Both the position numbers and the translations under genes were made by a program. 64,000 bases of DNA. It comes from a virus. The stretch spans positions 46,428 to 110,427 of the IMG/VR virus record IMGVR_UViG_3300005841_000032, one strand, 5' to 3'. Below, piece after piece: positions 27,340-36,349 of this stretch (its first letter is position 1; every line of letters starts with the position of its first letter). The notes beneath the pieces were generated by a model, which ran no database searches, was not told the origin of the DNA, and saw only the letters and a list, made by a program, of their open reading frames with translations.

Positions 27340-27349
27340 TTAAAAATAC
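27340..27349 (-). promoter_or_regulatory. GTATTTTTAA box at end of glycan island
   Basis: Exact box abutting the stop codon of the stealth-like gene, 19 nt before the ATG at 27320. It marks the border between glycan genes and capsid genes. Confidence 0.55.
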
Positions 27350-28069
27350 TTAAATCATTTCGTATTTACTTGGATTTGGATATAACTCATTTAATACATT
27401 AAGCATCTTAAATCCTATTGCCCCATTCCCCATTGAAAATACCTTCCTGTCTTTTATAATTTCTTTGATCTCTGTTTCTGTAATCTGACTATTTATTTTA
27501 CAATCAGGCTCTCTTACGCCCTCTATTTTTAATGAATTTGCGTACATGGACTTAACGACATAACTCACTTTTTGATCCCAGTCATACTTTGTCATTACAT
27601 CTATAAATTTTTTTTTATTATAAATAATAGGCATGTGTATATCAAAACTTTTCGTTTCTAATCCAAGAGAACTAAGGGTTCTATAAGCATTGTCAACCGC
27701 TTTCTTGTATCTATTTCCCGGTTTCATCATTTTAGATGAGTCTCGTAAATTACTTTTCCAAAAATACGGAAAATCGCCTGCAATAAAGTCTTGTAATATA
27801 AAATGGTCATCATTAAAAAATAAAAAGTCATCTGATATTTCTTTTTCCTGACAAGCTCTTAAAATCTTTCTGTAAATATTAGTTTCCTTACAAGGATGTT
27901 CATCTTTAAATTCTATATGTCTGACATTTTGTAAAAATGGTGGACGATAACCTACTATCCAAATGTTACCATAATTAGATAGATGTTTTTCTATAGAACG
28001 AAGCGAATATTTAATTTCTAAATCATTCCATAGCGAACCCCTGCCCAGTGTACAAATCAGATCAATCAT
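27350..28069 (-). CDS. Stealth-like sugar-phosphate transferase
   Basis: 239 residues. ICTLGRGSLWNDLEIKYSLRS at the N-terminus, then a WIVGYRPPFL step and FLFFNDDHFI near residue 100 match the conserved regions of the Stealth family (capsular polysaccharide phosphotransferases that move hexose-1-phosphate). The Asn-Asp-Asp segment is the conserved core. It is shorter than bacterial Stealth proteins (about 330). Separated from the rest of the glycan genes by a terminator and a small gene. Confidence 0.7.
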   Translation of the reverse strand: MIDLICTLGRGSLWNDLEIKYSLRSIEKHLSNYGNIWIVGYRPPFLQNVRHIEFKDEHPCKETNIYRKILRACQEKEISDDFLFFNDDHFILQDFIAGDFPYFWKSNLRDSSKMMKPGNRYKKAVDNAYRTLSSLGLETKSFDIHMPIIYNKKKFIDVMTKYDWDQKVSYVVKSMYANSLKIEGVREPDCKINSQITETEIKEIIKDRKVFSMGNGAIGFKMLNVLNELYPNPSKYEMI

Positions 28070-28097
28070 TTAACTGTGAAATTTAATTTCAATAAAA

Positions 28098-28121
28098 CAG
28101 CCCGATATTTCTATCGGGCTG
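28098..28121 (-). terminator. Rho-independent terminator
   Basis: Perfect 10-bp stem CAGCCCGATA / TATCGGGCTG with loop GAAA, followed by TTTTATT on the minus strand. Ends the 101-residue gene. Confidence 0.85.
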
Positions 28122-28152
28122 GAAAACAGAAAGAAAACAGAGAAAACACTAA

Positions 28153-28458
28153 TTAGCTACCGGAACCCATATCTACTAAAAGAATGGAGTCTTGTCCGGA
28201 AGTATCAATACTTGTTAAATTAAAACCATAATGAGTGGCCAAATCGACCATTTCATCTAAATTATAAGGACCGCCGCCTATTTTGCGGTAACGCTGAAAT
28301 GTAGCCATTACCTGTTCAGCGTGTGTATTGTGAACGTCTTGTGGGTCCAATCCAAAAACTTGATATATTGTAAAATTCTTATTGTTGTGACTAGCTAAAT
28401 CAGTTCTAAATGTTACACGAAATGAACCTGAATCGTTAGAAAAAATTAAGTCTCTCAT
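28153..28458 (-). CDS. Small virion-type protein in its own unit
   Basis: 101 residues, mixed alpha/beta with a C-terminal beta pair (DSILLVDMGSGS). It has a GTATTTTTAA box 21 nt upstream and a strong terminator downstream, so it is a single-gene unit read by the putative late promoter. High expression of a small protein suits a structural or decoration protein. No family recognised. Confidence 0.55.
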   Translation of the reverse strand: MRDLIFSNDSGSFRVTFRTDLASHNNKNFTIYQVFGLDPQDVHNTHAEQVMATFQRYRKIGGGPYNLDEMVDLATHYGFNLTSIDTSGQDSILLVDMGSGS

Positions 28459-28479
28459 TGAGTTTTATTTGTACCAATT

Positions 28480-28489
28480 TTAAAAATAC
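28480..28489 (-). promoter_or_regulatory. GTATTTTTAA box
   Basis: Exact box 21 nt before the ATG at 28458, preceded on the minus strand by an AT-rich stretch following the end of the glycosyltransferase gene. Confidence 0.55.
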
Positions 28490-28518
28490 GCAATTTACTT
28501 TTACTATTTCACTAATTT

Positions 28519-29175
28519 TTATTCATGTTTATGAACTATTAGATAATCTTTTTCTATATCCAAATATTCAGGACAAGATATATCTAAATTATGTTTTTCG
28601 CCAATATAAGTAAACATCGCTTGATCGAAATTCATAAACTCAAGCACTTTAAGCCACCAATCATTAAAAGCTTCGTTTACTTTTTTATTATTTCTTCTAG
28701 CAAAAAATCTGGTTATGAATAATACATGATTTTCAGTAATGTGACTATTCTTATAAAACGTCATTTCTTCTTCTATCGGCTCATTGCCATATCTTTTTAT
28801 AAGATACTCCGCCCCTTTCTCTATATTCGTTTTAATATATTCAAGCTCATCATATACATTACTTCGTTCATAATGATCTGAAATTACTATATCGTTTCCG
28901 GTTAACAATTCCACCATCTTGCTCACAAACTTATCGTTTACTATTTCAACACTAGAGTCTACCCAAACATAAATATCGTAATCAGGCAAAAACCTGTGAG
29001 TCATTATTTTTACATACTTGCTTTTAAGCCTAGCATTCAAATTGGGCAAAGGGAATGGAAGGCTACTATCGTGAAATTTATAAAAGTCACAAATATAATC
29101 TTGATCTTCCCAATGACGATCTTTTTCAAAATTTCCTACATTCGCTGTTACAAGCGCAACCCGTAATTTTTTCAA
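28519..29175 (-). CDS. DUF616-type glycosyltransferase
   Basis: 218 residues. Starts VALVTANVGNFEK; YDIYVWVDSSVEIV near residue 68 is the DxD-like Asp-containing motif of DUF616 / TOD1-type transferases (VWxDxxxxI). Ends with FDQAMFTYIGEKHN. A similar second gene lies at 30306. Its sugar cannot be told from sequence. Confidence 0.65.
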   Translation of the reverse strand: MKKLRVALVTANVGNFEKDRHWEDQDYICDFYKFHDSSLPFPLPNLNARLKSKYVKIMTHRFLPDYDIYVWVDSSVEIVNDKFVSKMVELLTGNDIVISDHYERSNVYDELEYIKTNIEKGAEYLIKRYGNEPIEEEMTFYKNSHITENHVLFITRFFARRNNKKVNEAFNDWWLKVLEFMNFDQAMFTYIGEKHNLDISCPEYLDIEKDYLIVHKHE

Positions 29176-29723
29176 AGCAAGTGTGATTTGTCTTTATAGT
29201 CGTTTGGCATTCCCATGCGATACAAATGCAGACAATAAATTGCATCCATCCTTAAAATCTTTCTTCCCGACTGCAATATTCTATCTGAATACTCATTATC
29301 AACACCTAAACATTTCCCATCTTCATTGAATTTTATTTCATTCCATGTTTTCTTACTAATCAACATAATAAATCCAGAAATATGCTTATGTAATTCAGTA
29401 ACATTTGTCCCACAAGTATCAATAAATTGTTTAGCTCTTTTTATATGTTCTTTAATATTAACTTCCTCAAACATTGTTAAATCAACTTGCTGTTTTGCTC
29501 CCGGATGCAATCTATTAACCCAACAAGTAAATATTCCCGTATCTGGGTATTTGACTATATATTCATACATTCTTTTAATCGCATCATGAGTAAGAAGCAT
29601 TGTGTCCCAATCCATTAAGCAAACCCAATCTTCTTCATCTATATTTTTAAAAACATCATTATATGATTTGCCTAAATTCTTTGCAGGAGTTGGATCATAT
29701 GGATGAATTGCATAAATTCTCAT
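29172..29723 (-). CDS. Glycosyltransferase family 2-like, short
   Basis: 183 residues. DEEDWVCLMDWDTML (residues 30-44) holds the Asp-Trp-Asp metal-binding motif. GHISGF-type centre (HKHISGFIMLISKKTW) and C-terminal YCLHLYRMG match the acceptor side of GT-A transferases. It lacks the first beta-alpha-beta unit of a full GT2 (about 250 residues). Overlaps both neighbours by 4 bp. Confidence 0.62.
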   Translation of the reverse strand: MRIYAIHPYDPTPAKNLGKSYNDVFKNIDEEDWVCLMDWDTMLLTHDAIKRMYEYIVKYPDTGIFTCWVNRLHPGAKQQVDLTMFEEVNIKEHIKRAKQFIDTCGTNVTELHKHISGFIMLISKKTWNEIKFNEDGKCLGVDNEYSDRILQSGRKILRMDAIYCLHLYRMGMPNDYKDKSHLL

Positions 29724-30319
29724 TTATGCAATTGTTTAAAATAATCAACAGATACAAGATTAAGCCACTCTCTTCTATTCTTATCTAAATTTTCATAAGT
29801 CAATTCTTCTTTTCTATTTATTGGAATCTGTTTTCCTTTTCGTATCACACAGCATCCCCAATCAGTATCTACCGTATACATTCTTAAATCACTTCTTGCC
29901 CTCAATTCTACAATAGTTTTCCAAACATCACCGGTCCACTGCTTACTTTCTCTCGGTACACGTTGAACTAATTCACTTGTTGGATTACAATCATGAACAA
30001 CAATAAAGCCATTGTCTGAAATATTTTTAAATGAATTATTAATATCTTTTTCAACTTGTTCTTTTTCATGTAGTCCGTCTATAAACCAAATATCTATTTT
30101 ATTTGAATTATAAACAGGATTATTAAATAGCCCAAAAGTAAAAAAGTCATCAGAAGTTAAATGAATATCAGCATCTGAATTTAAGTCTGGATCAACTGAC
30201 AATTTATATTCGCATCGTATTTTATCAAAGTTGTTTTTCTTAAATTGAGTTCCAATTTCAATATATGACTTCAAATCGTATCTATCTATTAGCAATTGAA
30301 TTATTTCAGTTCTTGTCAT
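29720..30319 (-). CDS. Class I SAM-dependent methyltransferase
   Basis: 199 residues. YIEIGTQFKK near residue 19 is motif I of the Rossmann methyltransferase fold; KIDIWFIDGLHEKEQVEKD (about residue 74-92) is the Methyltransf_24-type segment where Asp and His follow strand 4. GFIVVHDCNP is strand 5. Probably methylates a sugar of the glycan made by this island. Confidence 0.7.
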   Translation of the reverse strand: MTRTEIIQLLIDRYDLKSYIEIGTQFKKNNFDKIRCEYKLSVDPDLNSDADIHLTSDDFFTFGLFNNPVYNSNKIDIWFIDGLHEKEQVEKDINNSFKNISDNGFIVVHDCNPTSELVQRVPRESKQWTGDVWKTIVELRARSDLRMYTVDTDWGCCVIRKGKQIPINRKEELTYENLDKNRREWLNLVSVDYFKQLHK

Positions 30320-30998
30320 TATTATATCTTCTGTAATATTCTTTTGTAGGATATACTTTTCTTCTTTTAAAACATCTTGGCTTTTTCTCTTTATGTACGT
30401 GCTGATGATAAATTATATTTTCAAGAAAAGGGAAGTGATTAATTTTCATTCCCGGCATCATCCACCTTATAAAATCAAACGATAATTGATCTCTAACTGA
30501 ATTATCTTCTACTTCTTTCCACCAATAATCAGAGAATAAACTATTGTATTTATCATTGTCTCTAATTATGCATCCGGTTGCACTTAACCCAAATTGCTCA
30601 GGAAATACAACATTACGATATTCATTAATCTGTTTACTTATTGTTTCCGCATTATCCTTTCCTAATTCAATACATCGCTTCGCCTCCTCATATAAACAAT
30701 TTCTATCTGGGTGCTTCATTAACCAAAATCCATATTTGCCTTCAATGAATTTATCCAAAGGAATATTTATTTCTAAATTGCCATCTATCCAAACAGACTT
30801 ATCATGTTTGGGCAACCAAGCATAAGGGCGTATTTTTATATCTCTGTATATCTTATCTTTCTTTTCTATTTTTACTATCTCCCATGTTTTAGATTCAATA
30901 GGAGTATTTGAAAAACAAATTGCTCTCCATCCTTCGGGAAGATTAACTTCTTTTAGCCGGTCGTAGTTGTCTATAATACAAGAGAAAAGAATATTCAA
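30306..30998 (-). CDS. DUF616-type glycosyltransferase, TTG start
   Basis: 230 residues with TTG at 30996-30998 overlapping the previous stop. HDKSVWIDGNLEINI near residue 64 is the metal-binding motif of this family, and RDQLSFDFIRW near 169 is the acceptor-site motif. Basic C-terminus (KRRKVYPTKEYYRRY). Paralogue of 28519-29175 in fold. Confidence 0.68.
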   Translation of the reverse strand: MNILFSCIIDNYDRLKEVNLPEGWRAICFSNTPIESKTWEIVKIEKKDKIYRDIKIRPYAWLPKHDKSVWIDGNLEINIPLDKFIEGKYGFWLMKHPDRNCLYEEAKRCIELGKDNAETISKQINEYRNVVFPEQFGLSATGCIIRDNDKYNSLFSDYWWKEVEDNSVRDQLSFDFIRWMMPGMKINHFPFLENIIYHQHVHKEKKPRCFKRRKVYPTKEYYRRYNNDKN

Positions 30999-31215
30999 TC
31001 GTCAAATACTTTACTGGTAAATAACAAACTTAAATAACCAATTAGTACAAAAATACAACTAATTGCATAAACCAAAAATAGCAATCCAAAAAGCCAAACT
31101 AATGCTGCATTTACATATTTGTCATCTATTATAGTATTCCATATCCAAAATGGAATAAGTACAAATAGTAGCATGATAACTATGGCAGCAATAGATTGTA
31201 ATATTCTTTTTTCAT
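30995..31215 (-). CDS. Two-span membrane protein, frameshifted in this sequence
   Basis: ATG at 31213-31215 overlaps the dehydratase stop. The frame breaks in a run of six A (31207-31212); with seven A it reads MKKRILQSIAAIVIMLLFV and continues through two membrane spans (PFWIWNTIID, LVWLFGLLFLVYAI) to VFDD-stop at 30995. The gap of 213 bp with no other gene, and overlaps at both ends, support one 73-residue gene. Confidence 0.55.
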
Positions 31216-32195
31216 TTGCTTAATTCTTTCATCCAATGATTAATCATTTCATCTAATGTTTGCTCAAAGGTATATTGAGGCATCCATCCAAGTAAATTTT
31301 TTGCTTTACTGGCATCGCCACAAAGATGATTCAATTCGGTTGGCCTAAAATATTTTGAATTGATCCTTACGTGCGTGTCAAAATTTAAATTCAATCTTGT
31401 AAATACATAATTAATCAAATCTCGTACAGACTGAGTTTTACCAGTAGCTATTATAAAATCATCTGGCTTTTCATAATTAATTATTTTCATTTGAGCTTTA
31501 CTGTAATCGCTAGCATGCCCCCAATCGCGATAAGAATCAAGATTGCCTATTTCTAATATATTAGTTTTAGACAACCCCAATTTTATTTTTACTGCCTCCT
31601 TAACAACTTTACTTGTTACAAAATTACTTCCTCTTCTAGGGCTTTCGTGATTGAAACAAATAGAATTACAAGCATGTAGACCATAAGAATGCCTGTAAAC
31701 CCTAACAATATGATAAGCATATAACTTAGCTACTCCATAAGGAGAAACCGGCAACATGGGGGTACTTAATCTTTGTACGCCATCTGCGTCACATGAATTA
31801 CCAAACATCTCGCTAGATGATGCTTGTAAAAACTTAGCTTGTGGGCAAATCTCCCTATATGCTTCTAAAATATTCAAAGTTCCTAGCGCATTAATTTGCG
31901 TCGTCAAACTTTGAATATCAAAACTAATTCTTACATGTGATTGCGCCGCAAGATTATATATTTCATCTGGCTGCGACTGTTTAAGTAAATTTCTAATCGA
32001 ATTTGTATCCAATAAATCGCCATACACGACCTCTATTCGATTATCTAAATGTGATATTCTGCTCTCTTGATGTTCAGGGGTACTATTGCGTCGAATCATA
32101 CCATAGACCTTATAGTTTTGATCTAATAGATGTTCTGCAAGATAAGAACCAGTTTGACCCGCTATTCCAAAAACAATAGCTTTTTTATTATTCAT
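31212..32195 (-). CDS. gmd: GDP-mannose 4,6-dehydratase
   Basis: 327 residues from ATG 32193-32195. The frame is open further upstream but that part overlaps the GIY-YIG gene. Rossmann motif FGIAGQTGSYLAEHLL at residues 9-24, QASSSEMFG with the catalytic Ser/Thr-Glu region, and SPYGVAKLYA with the Tyr-x3-Lys pair; NHESPRRGSNFVTSKV is the GMD-specific substrate segment. It makes GDP-4-keto-6-deoxymannose from GDP-mannose. The neighbouring DegT aminotransferase could convert this to a 4-amino sugar such as GDP-perosamine. Confidence 0.93.
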   Translation of the reverse strand: MNNKKAIVFGIAGQTGSYLAEHLLDQNYKVYGMIRRNSTPEHQESRISHLDNRIEVVYGDLLDTNSIRNLLKQSQPDEIYNLAAQSHVRISFDIQSLTTQINALGTLNILEAYREICPQAKFLQASSSEMFGNSCDADGVQRLSTPMLPVSPYGVAKLYAYHIVRVYRHSYGLHACNSICFNHESPRRGSNFVTSKVVKEAVKIKLGLSKTNILEIGNLDSYRDWGHASDYSKAQMKIINYEKPDDFIIATGKTQSVRDLINYVFTRLNLNFDTHVRINSKYFRPTELNHLCGDASKAKNLLGWMPQYTFEQTLDEMINHWMKELSK

Positions 32196-33042
32196 TTTTA
32201 TATTTCCATTTAAATCCCTTACATGTTTTAAGTCCATTATTGCCACTACAAAGATTAGATATATTGCCACATGCAAGTAACGAGCCGCATATATAAAGAC
32301 TTGCGGCACGAATAGTGGGAAACTCATTCAATACCGCTTCTGATACAGGATCAATTTGAATAACTGCTCTACTTACTGGATGCGGATGGGTTGCATAATA
32401 TTTCTTTTTAGATTCAGAATTATTCTTTTTCCTAACATCGTCATGCACCTGCTTAGAACTTGCAATAGATAATTTCTTTCTAGTTTCCTCCGAAACAATC
32501 TTTCCCTTATGCGCTCTACTTACTGCCACTCTATGTTCGATAGTTGGTATATAAAAACCACCATATAAATCTAATTTAGTTTTCAATCCCTTTTCAATAG
32601 ATTCTTTGCTCTTAACAGTGCCTGTAACTCTATTGGCAATTCTTTTACATTCAGCTTTAGAATGTTTCATAAATTTTCCACTTTTAGCTATCGGTAAAAT
32701 ATTAAAACCTAATCTTCTAAGCCGTGGGTCTTTTTTATTTGATTGAATATATTCTTGCGCAAACAAAAGGGTATCTAGGTAAAATTGTTCATTAACCTTT
32801 GCTAATCTTATTTTAAAATCATTATGGGATTCGTTCACTTCCTTAACAATAGTCTGGAGCACGTGCCAAATAAATGCTTCAACTCCATACTTATTATATG
32901 CCCTCTGTAAATACTTATTCTCATGCTTATTCAGCTTAAGTGCCCTAAAATGCTGATTTTTCCTTGCTGCCAAGTTAACTGCGCTACCAATATAAATCCT
33001 ATTGTTTGATAAGCAAGTTATCTTATAAATACCACTACTCAT
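32188..33042 (-). CDS. GIY-YIG homing endonuclease
   Basis: 284 residues. GIYKIT at residues 4-9, RIYIGSA at 15-21, AARKNQH with the Arg-x-x-His motif. Linker has NUMOD3 type helices (SEETRKKLSIASSKQ), end has NUMOD1 type (AVIQIDPVSEAVL) and GFKWKY. It sits between the aminotransferase and dehydratase genes and overlaps both by a few bases, so insertion has kept both frames intact. Confidence 0.87.
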   Translation of the reverse strand: MSSGIYKITCLSNNRIYIGSAVNLAARKNQHFRALKLNKHENKYLQRAYNKYGVEAFIWHVLQTIVKEVNESHNDFKIRLAKVNEQFYLDTLLFAQEYIQSNKKDPRLRRLGFNILPIAKSGKFMKHSKAECKRIANRVTGTVKSKESIEKGLKTKLDLYGGFYIPTIEHRVAVSRAHKGKIVSEETRKKLSIASSKQVHDDVRKKNNSESKKKYYATHPHPVSRAVIQIDPVSEAVLNEFPTIRAASLYICGSLLACGNISNLCSGNNGLKTCKGFKWKYKNE

Positions 33043-33710
33043 TAACGATATTCTTTAAATACATCCATTGATTTAACTAAATCAGGCCAATCTTTTATTG
33101 ACCATTTTCTAGGCTCAGACTCAATAGCTTTCGGTAATTTTCCCAACGCCAAGGCTGCTAATTCAGGTTGGCAATAAGCATGTATTCCAAATGAACTTAT
33201 GTTTTGTTCTCTCCAAGGAATCATTGAAATACGTCCATCATAAGATAATTTCTTCAATTCTTTCGCTTTCTTTTCATTGTCAAGTAAAATAACTCCAAGC
33301 CTACCAACCGAAAGATGCTTTTGCTTTTGACAACTAATAACCATCATTGATCCACCTATATATGAATTGGCTTTCCATAAAACAGCCGCATCATGTATAT
33401 CGTACCAAAATTTTTCTTCAACATCATAGCAAGATGCAAGTATATAATGCCCCTTCCATTCCCACCCCTCATAATACCACTTTAGTTTAATTCCTAACTT
33501 TTTTGCAAGCATGGGAATAGAAACATATGTGTTTCTAGGAACGATTATTTCATCCACATTCATTAATCGTAAGCACAATTCAACTCCACTAGTACAACTA
33601 TCAGTGGCAACCGCAAAAGGTGCTCCAAAGAATGCAGCTATTTGTTTTTCAAATTCTTCTACTACTTCAAAACCATAATTTGGTAATTGGTCTACTGTTT
33701 TTATATTCAT
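33042..33710 (-). CDS. Short DegT/DnrJ/EryC1-type aminotransferase
   Basis: 222 residues. FFGAPFAVATDSCTSGVEL (residues 27-45) is the PLP-phosphate-binding start, DIHDAAVLW the Asp that contacts the pyridine nitrogen, and VISCQKQKHLSVGRLG near residue 126 the Schiff-base Lys motif (SFHxxKxLxxGEGG type). Normal DegT enzymes have about 370 residues; the C-terminal small domain is mostly missing. Compact forms occur in phages and giant viruses. Likely transaminates the keto-sugar made by the neighbouring dehydratase. Confidence 0.75.
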   Translation of the reverse strand: MNIKTVDQLPNYGFEVVEEFEKQIAAFFGAPFAVATDSCTSGVELCLRLMNVDEIIVPRNTYVSIPMLAKKLGIKLKWYYEGWEWKGHYILASCYDVEEKFWYDIHDAAVLWKANSYIGGSMMVISCQKQKHLSVGRLGVILLDNEKKAKELKKLSYDGRISMIPWREQNISSFGIHAYCQPELAALALGKLPKAIESEPRKWSIKDWPDLVKSMDVFKEYR

Positions 33711-33916
33711 TTCCAGTCGAATTCGCTTATTTGTCTAATTTCTCTTTCTTTATCTTCTTCATAAAGTACGTCATACACTCTATAGTTTCTATAAGTTGAT
33801 TCGGGCAAAGCTTCAATTGCTTCTGCCAATTGCTCATTGGTCAATGTAAATATCTTACTCATTAAAACTTTTTGAGCGGTTTCGCGACTAATGCTAAATG
33901 TGGATTTGACACTCAT
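33707..33916 (-). CDS. Unknown small protein in glycan island
   Basis: 69 residues, helical in the middle (ETAQKVLMSKIFTLTNEQLAEAI) with acidic end. Overlaps both neighbours by 4 bp. No domain recognised. Confidence 0.55.
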   Translation of the reverse strand: MSVKSTFSISRETAQKVLMSKIFTLTNEQLAEAIEALPESTYRNYRVYDVLYEEDKEREIRQISEFDWK

Positions 33917-34563
33917 AAACTCTTATTCTTTAAAAGTACACTTCCATAAAATTCATTTTCCTCTACCGTTATCAATTCTTCAAAAGAAGGAAGTAAAGAT
34001 AGTAATTCTTTTTTATTTAATTGTCCATTAAAAAGTTCTTTATCTGAGTACTCTAGGTACACAAATCTAGTTTTTTTTAATGTATCTGTTGCTCCCAATA
34101 TAACATCTTGTTCAGCCCCATTTACATCACACCACAATAGATCTATAACATCAAAATTATGAAACCAAGCCCACATATCAAGAGTTGATGAATCAACCAT
34201 TTCTACTTCATCAAATTTAATATCATTGAAGTATTCAAGATGATTTTTTGGCTCTCTAATCGAACTGCTAGCAGACCAATTTTCTCTATTAATTCTATCG
34301 CTTTTATACAATGCGACTTGTTTCCAATCAACTGATCCAATGGCACATTTCCAAAGTGTTAAATTGTTATTGGAGCTATTTAATTGCTCAAAAAGCTTTT
34401 GCGATCTACTATCTGCTTCAAAACAATGTATTTCGCAATCATCAAATATATTATTAAAAGCAGCAGCGTCTTTACCATCATAGGCGCCCACATCGAGTAT
34501 TACCACCTTTTTATTATTACCAATTAAATTTGCAATCTGTTGTTTAATAGATTCCATATTCAT
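33913..34563 (-). CDS. FkbM-family methyltransferase
   Basis: 216 residues. VVILDVGAYDGKDAAAF (residues 19-35) is motif I, EIHCFEADSRS motif II with the SAM ribose-binding Glu, DLLWCDVNGAEQDVILGA near residue 140 the FkbM-specific DxxGxExxVL motif. FkbM enzymes methylate sugar or polyketide hydroxyls. Part of the glycan island. Confidence 0.82.
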   Translation of the reverse strand: MNMESIKQQIANLIGNNKKVVILDVGAYDGKDAAAFNNIFDDCEIHCFEADSRSQKLFEQLNSSNNNLTLWKCAIGSVDWKQVALYKSDRINRENWSASSSIREPKNHLEYFNDIKFDEVEMVDSSTLDMWAWFHNFDVIDLLWCDVNGAEQDVILGATDTLKKTRFVYLEYSDKELFNGQLNKKELLSLLPSFEELITVEENEFYGSVLLKNKSL

Positions 34564-35332
34564 TTTTTAGTCCTTTGATTAAATGTGGATATACATATCT
34601 ATCTTTCATTTCACTTAAAAGATATTCATATTCCTCGCCGTCCTTTTTAGTTTCATCTTCATTCAAAGAATGTTGATTGTAAATCGCTGTAACACTATCA
34701 TATCTTTCCACTCTGTCTACGTTTTCTCCAATGCGTATCATAAAATCTCTATCTTCATTTCTATCTGGCAATTCTGCCCATGTCTTCCATCCGCCTATCT
34801 TATTCCATACATCTTTTGTATGACACATTGCTAAATTATCTTTTGTTCCTTCCTTATTTTCCACCACGTCTCCATTCCATCTTAAGCCACCCTCAAAGTA
34901 TAAGTCATTATCTAATATATCAGATATTCTTCTATTGTGCCACAATACATCTATAAATCTTGAATATCCTACTGTGTATTCATCATTCATTCCAATGAAA
35001 GTGCCTAAATGAAAATCAAATATAATATTATCATCATCACAATAGCAAATTTTATTTGATCTTGCCATATCCACCCCAATATTTTTAGAAATAGCGCCTG
35101 CATTTTTTTGATTTAAAATGCCACCAGTACTCCAATTTTCTTCTAATATGAAACGCTTATCATATCTAAATGGAGTATCATTCATTACCCCTTTTGCATA
35201 ATTGCAATGATCTGAAACTACAATACATTCAAAATTATGAAATCGACTACGCCAAATAGCAAGTAGGCAACGAAATAAGAAATCAGGGCGATTTTTTGTG
35301 GCGACTATTATAGAAATTTCAGACTTACTCAT
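34544..35332 (-). CDS. Glycosyltransferase family 2
   Basis: 262 residues. ISIIVATKNRPDFLFRCL (residues 6-23) is the nucleotide-binding start, ICYCDDDNIIF near residue 94 the metal-binding DDD motif, WAELPDRNEDRDFMIRIG near 185 the ED-containing acceptor motif. Full-length GT-A enzyme. Overlaps the FkbM gene by 20 bp. Confidence 0.85.
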   Translation of the reverse strand: MSKSEISIIVATKNRPDFLFRCLLAIWRSRFHNFECIVVSDHCNYAKGVMNDTPFRYDKRFILEENWSTGGILNQKNAGAISKNIGVDMARSNKICYCDDDNIIFDFHLGTFIGMNDEYTVGYSRFIDVLWHNRRISDILDNDLYFEGGLRWNGDVVENKEGTKDNLAMCHTKDVWNKIGGWKTWAELPDRNEDRDFMIRIGENVDRVERYDSVTAIYNQHSLNEDETKKDGEEYEYLLSEMKDRYVYPHLIKGLKNEYGIY

Positions 35333-35871
35333 TTCTTTATGGCTTCTATATTTAATGAAACAAGCGCCCCATTATCTTTATCCATGTGAGGCAAATATGC
35401 CTGAGCATGATCATCAATAGAAGCAGTATCAGTGTCGCGCCAATCATATCGCTTCATTAAGCCAAATCCAACTGATTCTAATGCATTAGCAAGTGAACGT
35501 TTATCCCAAATACTTTTATGAGATATTTTTTCATCCCCCATTTGCCAATTACCCATTATTGGCCCACTAATTTCTTCTATCCGAACTTTTCCACTAGAAT
35601 ATAATTCCGAGATAACTTCAAAATCGGGTACGGCTAAGCGCAATACTCCACCAACTTTCAGCACATCACACCATTGTTGCAGCAATCTAACCGCCTCTTC
35701 AAATTCAAAATAATTCAAAAGATGACAGCAATAAATAGTGTCTACTGAATCAAAATCATATTCACATAACCAAACATCATCGCTTACAACGTGTTCAAAT
35801 GAAGTGTCGCCATCTATATGAATATATCCGGGATATTGCCTTTTCCCGCAGCCGACCGCTATCTTAATCAT
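35329..35871 (-). CDS. SAM-dependent methyltransferase, phage type
   Basis: 180 residues from ATG 35869-35871 (ATGA overlap with the upstream stop; a frame seven codons longer exists). MIKIAVGCGKRQYPGYIHID is the start of the LNIGCGxxxxPGWxNID family of small methyltransferases, and GGVLRLAVPDFEV strand 5. Such genes are frequent next to glycosyltransferases in large phages. Confidence 0.75.
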   Translation of the reverse strand: MIKIAVGCGKRQYPGYIHIDGDTSFEHVVSDDVWLCEYDFDSVDTIYCCHLLNYFEFEEAVRLLQQWCDVLKVGGVLRLAVPDFEVISELYSSGKVRIEEISGPIMGNWQMGDEKISHKSIWDKRSLANALESVGFGLMKRYDWRDTDTASIDDHAQAYLPHMDKDNGALVSLNIEAIKK

Positions 35872-36143
35872 GCCTCTGTCTTTAGTATCCAAATGCCAAC
35901 ATTTCCCTCTTTCTTGCTAAACCCTTTAAACTTAGTATTTGTCAATGGAGATTTGCCTACATCTATCAATGGCATAATCACTTCCATTAATTGACCAAGT
36001 AATTTTAAATCGGTTTCAAACTTCTCCCATAATACTGTATCAATTTGGCCAGAAATATCTCCCTCTAAACTATCATAATCTAGACCACAGATATAAGCCG
36101 CAAACTCTTCTAAGTCATACGGATGAATTTTTGCTATTTTCAT
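35868..36143 (-). CDS. Unknown small protein
   Basis: 91 residues. Starts MKIAKIHPYDLEEF, helical middle, C-terminal KEGNVGIWILKTEA. Coupled by 4-bp overlaps to genes on each side. No domain recognised. Confidence 0.55.
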   Translation of the reverse strand: MKIAKIHPYDLEEFAAYICGLDYDSLEGDISGQIDTVLWEKFETDLKLLGQLMEVIMPLIDVGKSPLTNTKFKGFSKKEGNVGIWILKTEA

Positions 36144-36349
36144 ATTTCAATTATGTTTTCTTTATCTATTGAAAATAAATCATGTCCACTATGAACTCCA
36201 TTAATTTCAACTGTACAGAATTCAGGACGCGCCCATAAATCTATCCCTATATAAATCGCCTTAAATGGAGCCTTATATATTCTATCATAAGCAGCCAATA
36301 CATCAACTTTAATAATATATTCAACGCCACGAATTAATTCTACTACCAT
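36140..36349 (-). CDS. Unknown small protein
   Basis: 69 residues, mostly beta (GVEYIIKVDVLAAYD; CTVEINGVHSGHDLFS). Overlaps the upstream gene by 7 bp and the next by 4 bp. No domain recognised. Confidence 0.55.
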   Translation of the reverse strand: MVVELIRGVEYIIKVDVLAAYDRIYKAPFKAIYIGIDLWARPEFCTVEINGVHSGHDLFSIDKENIIEI

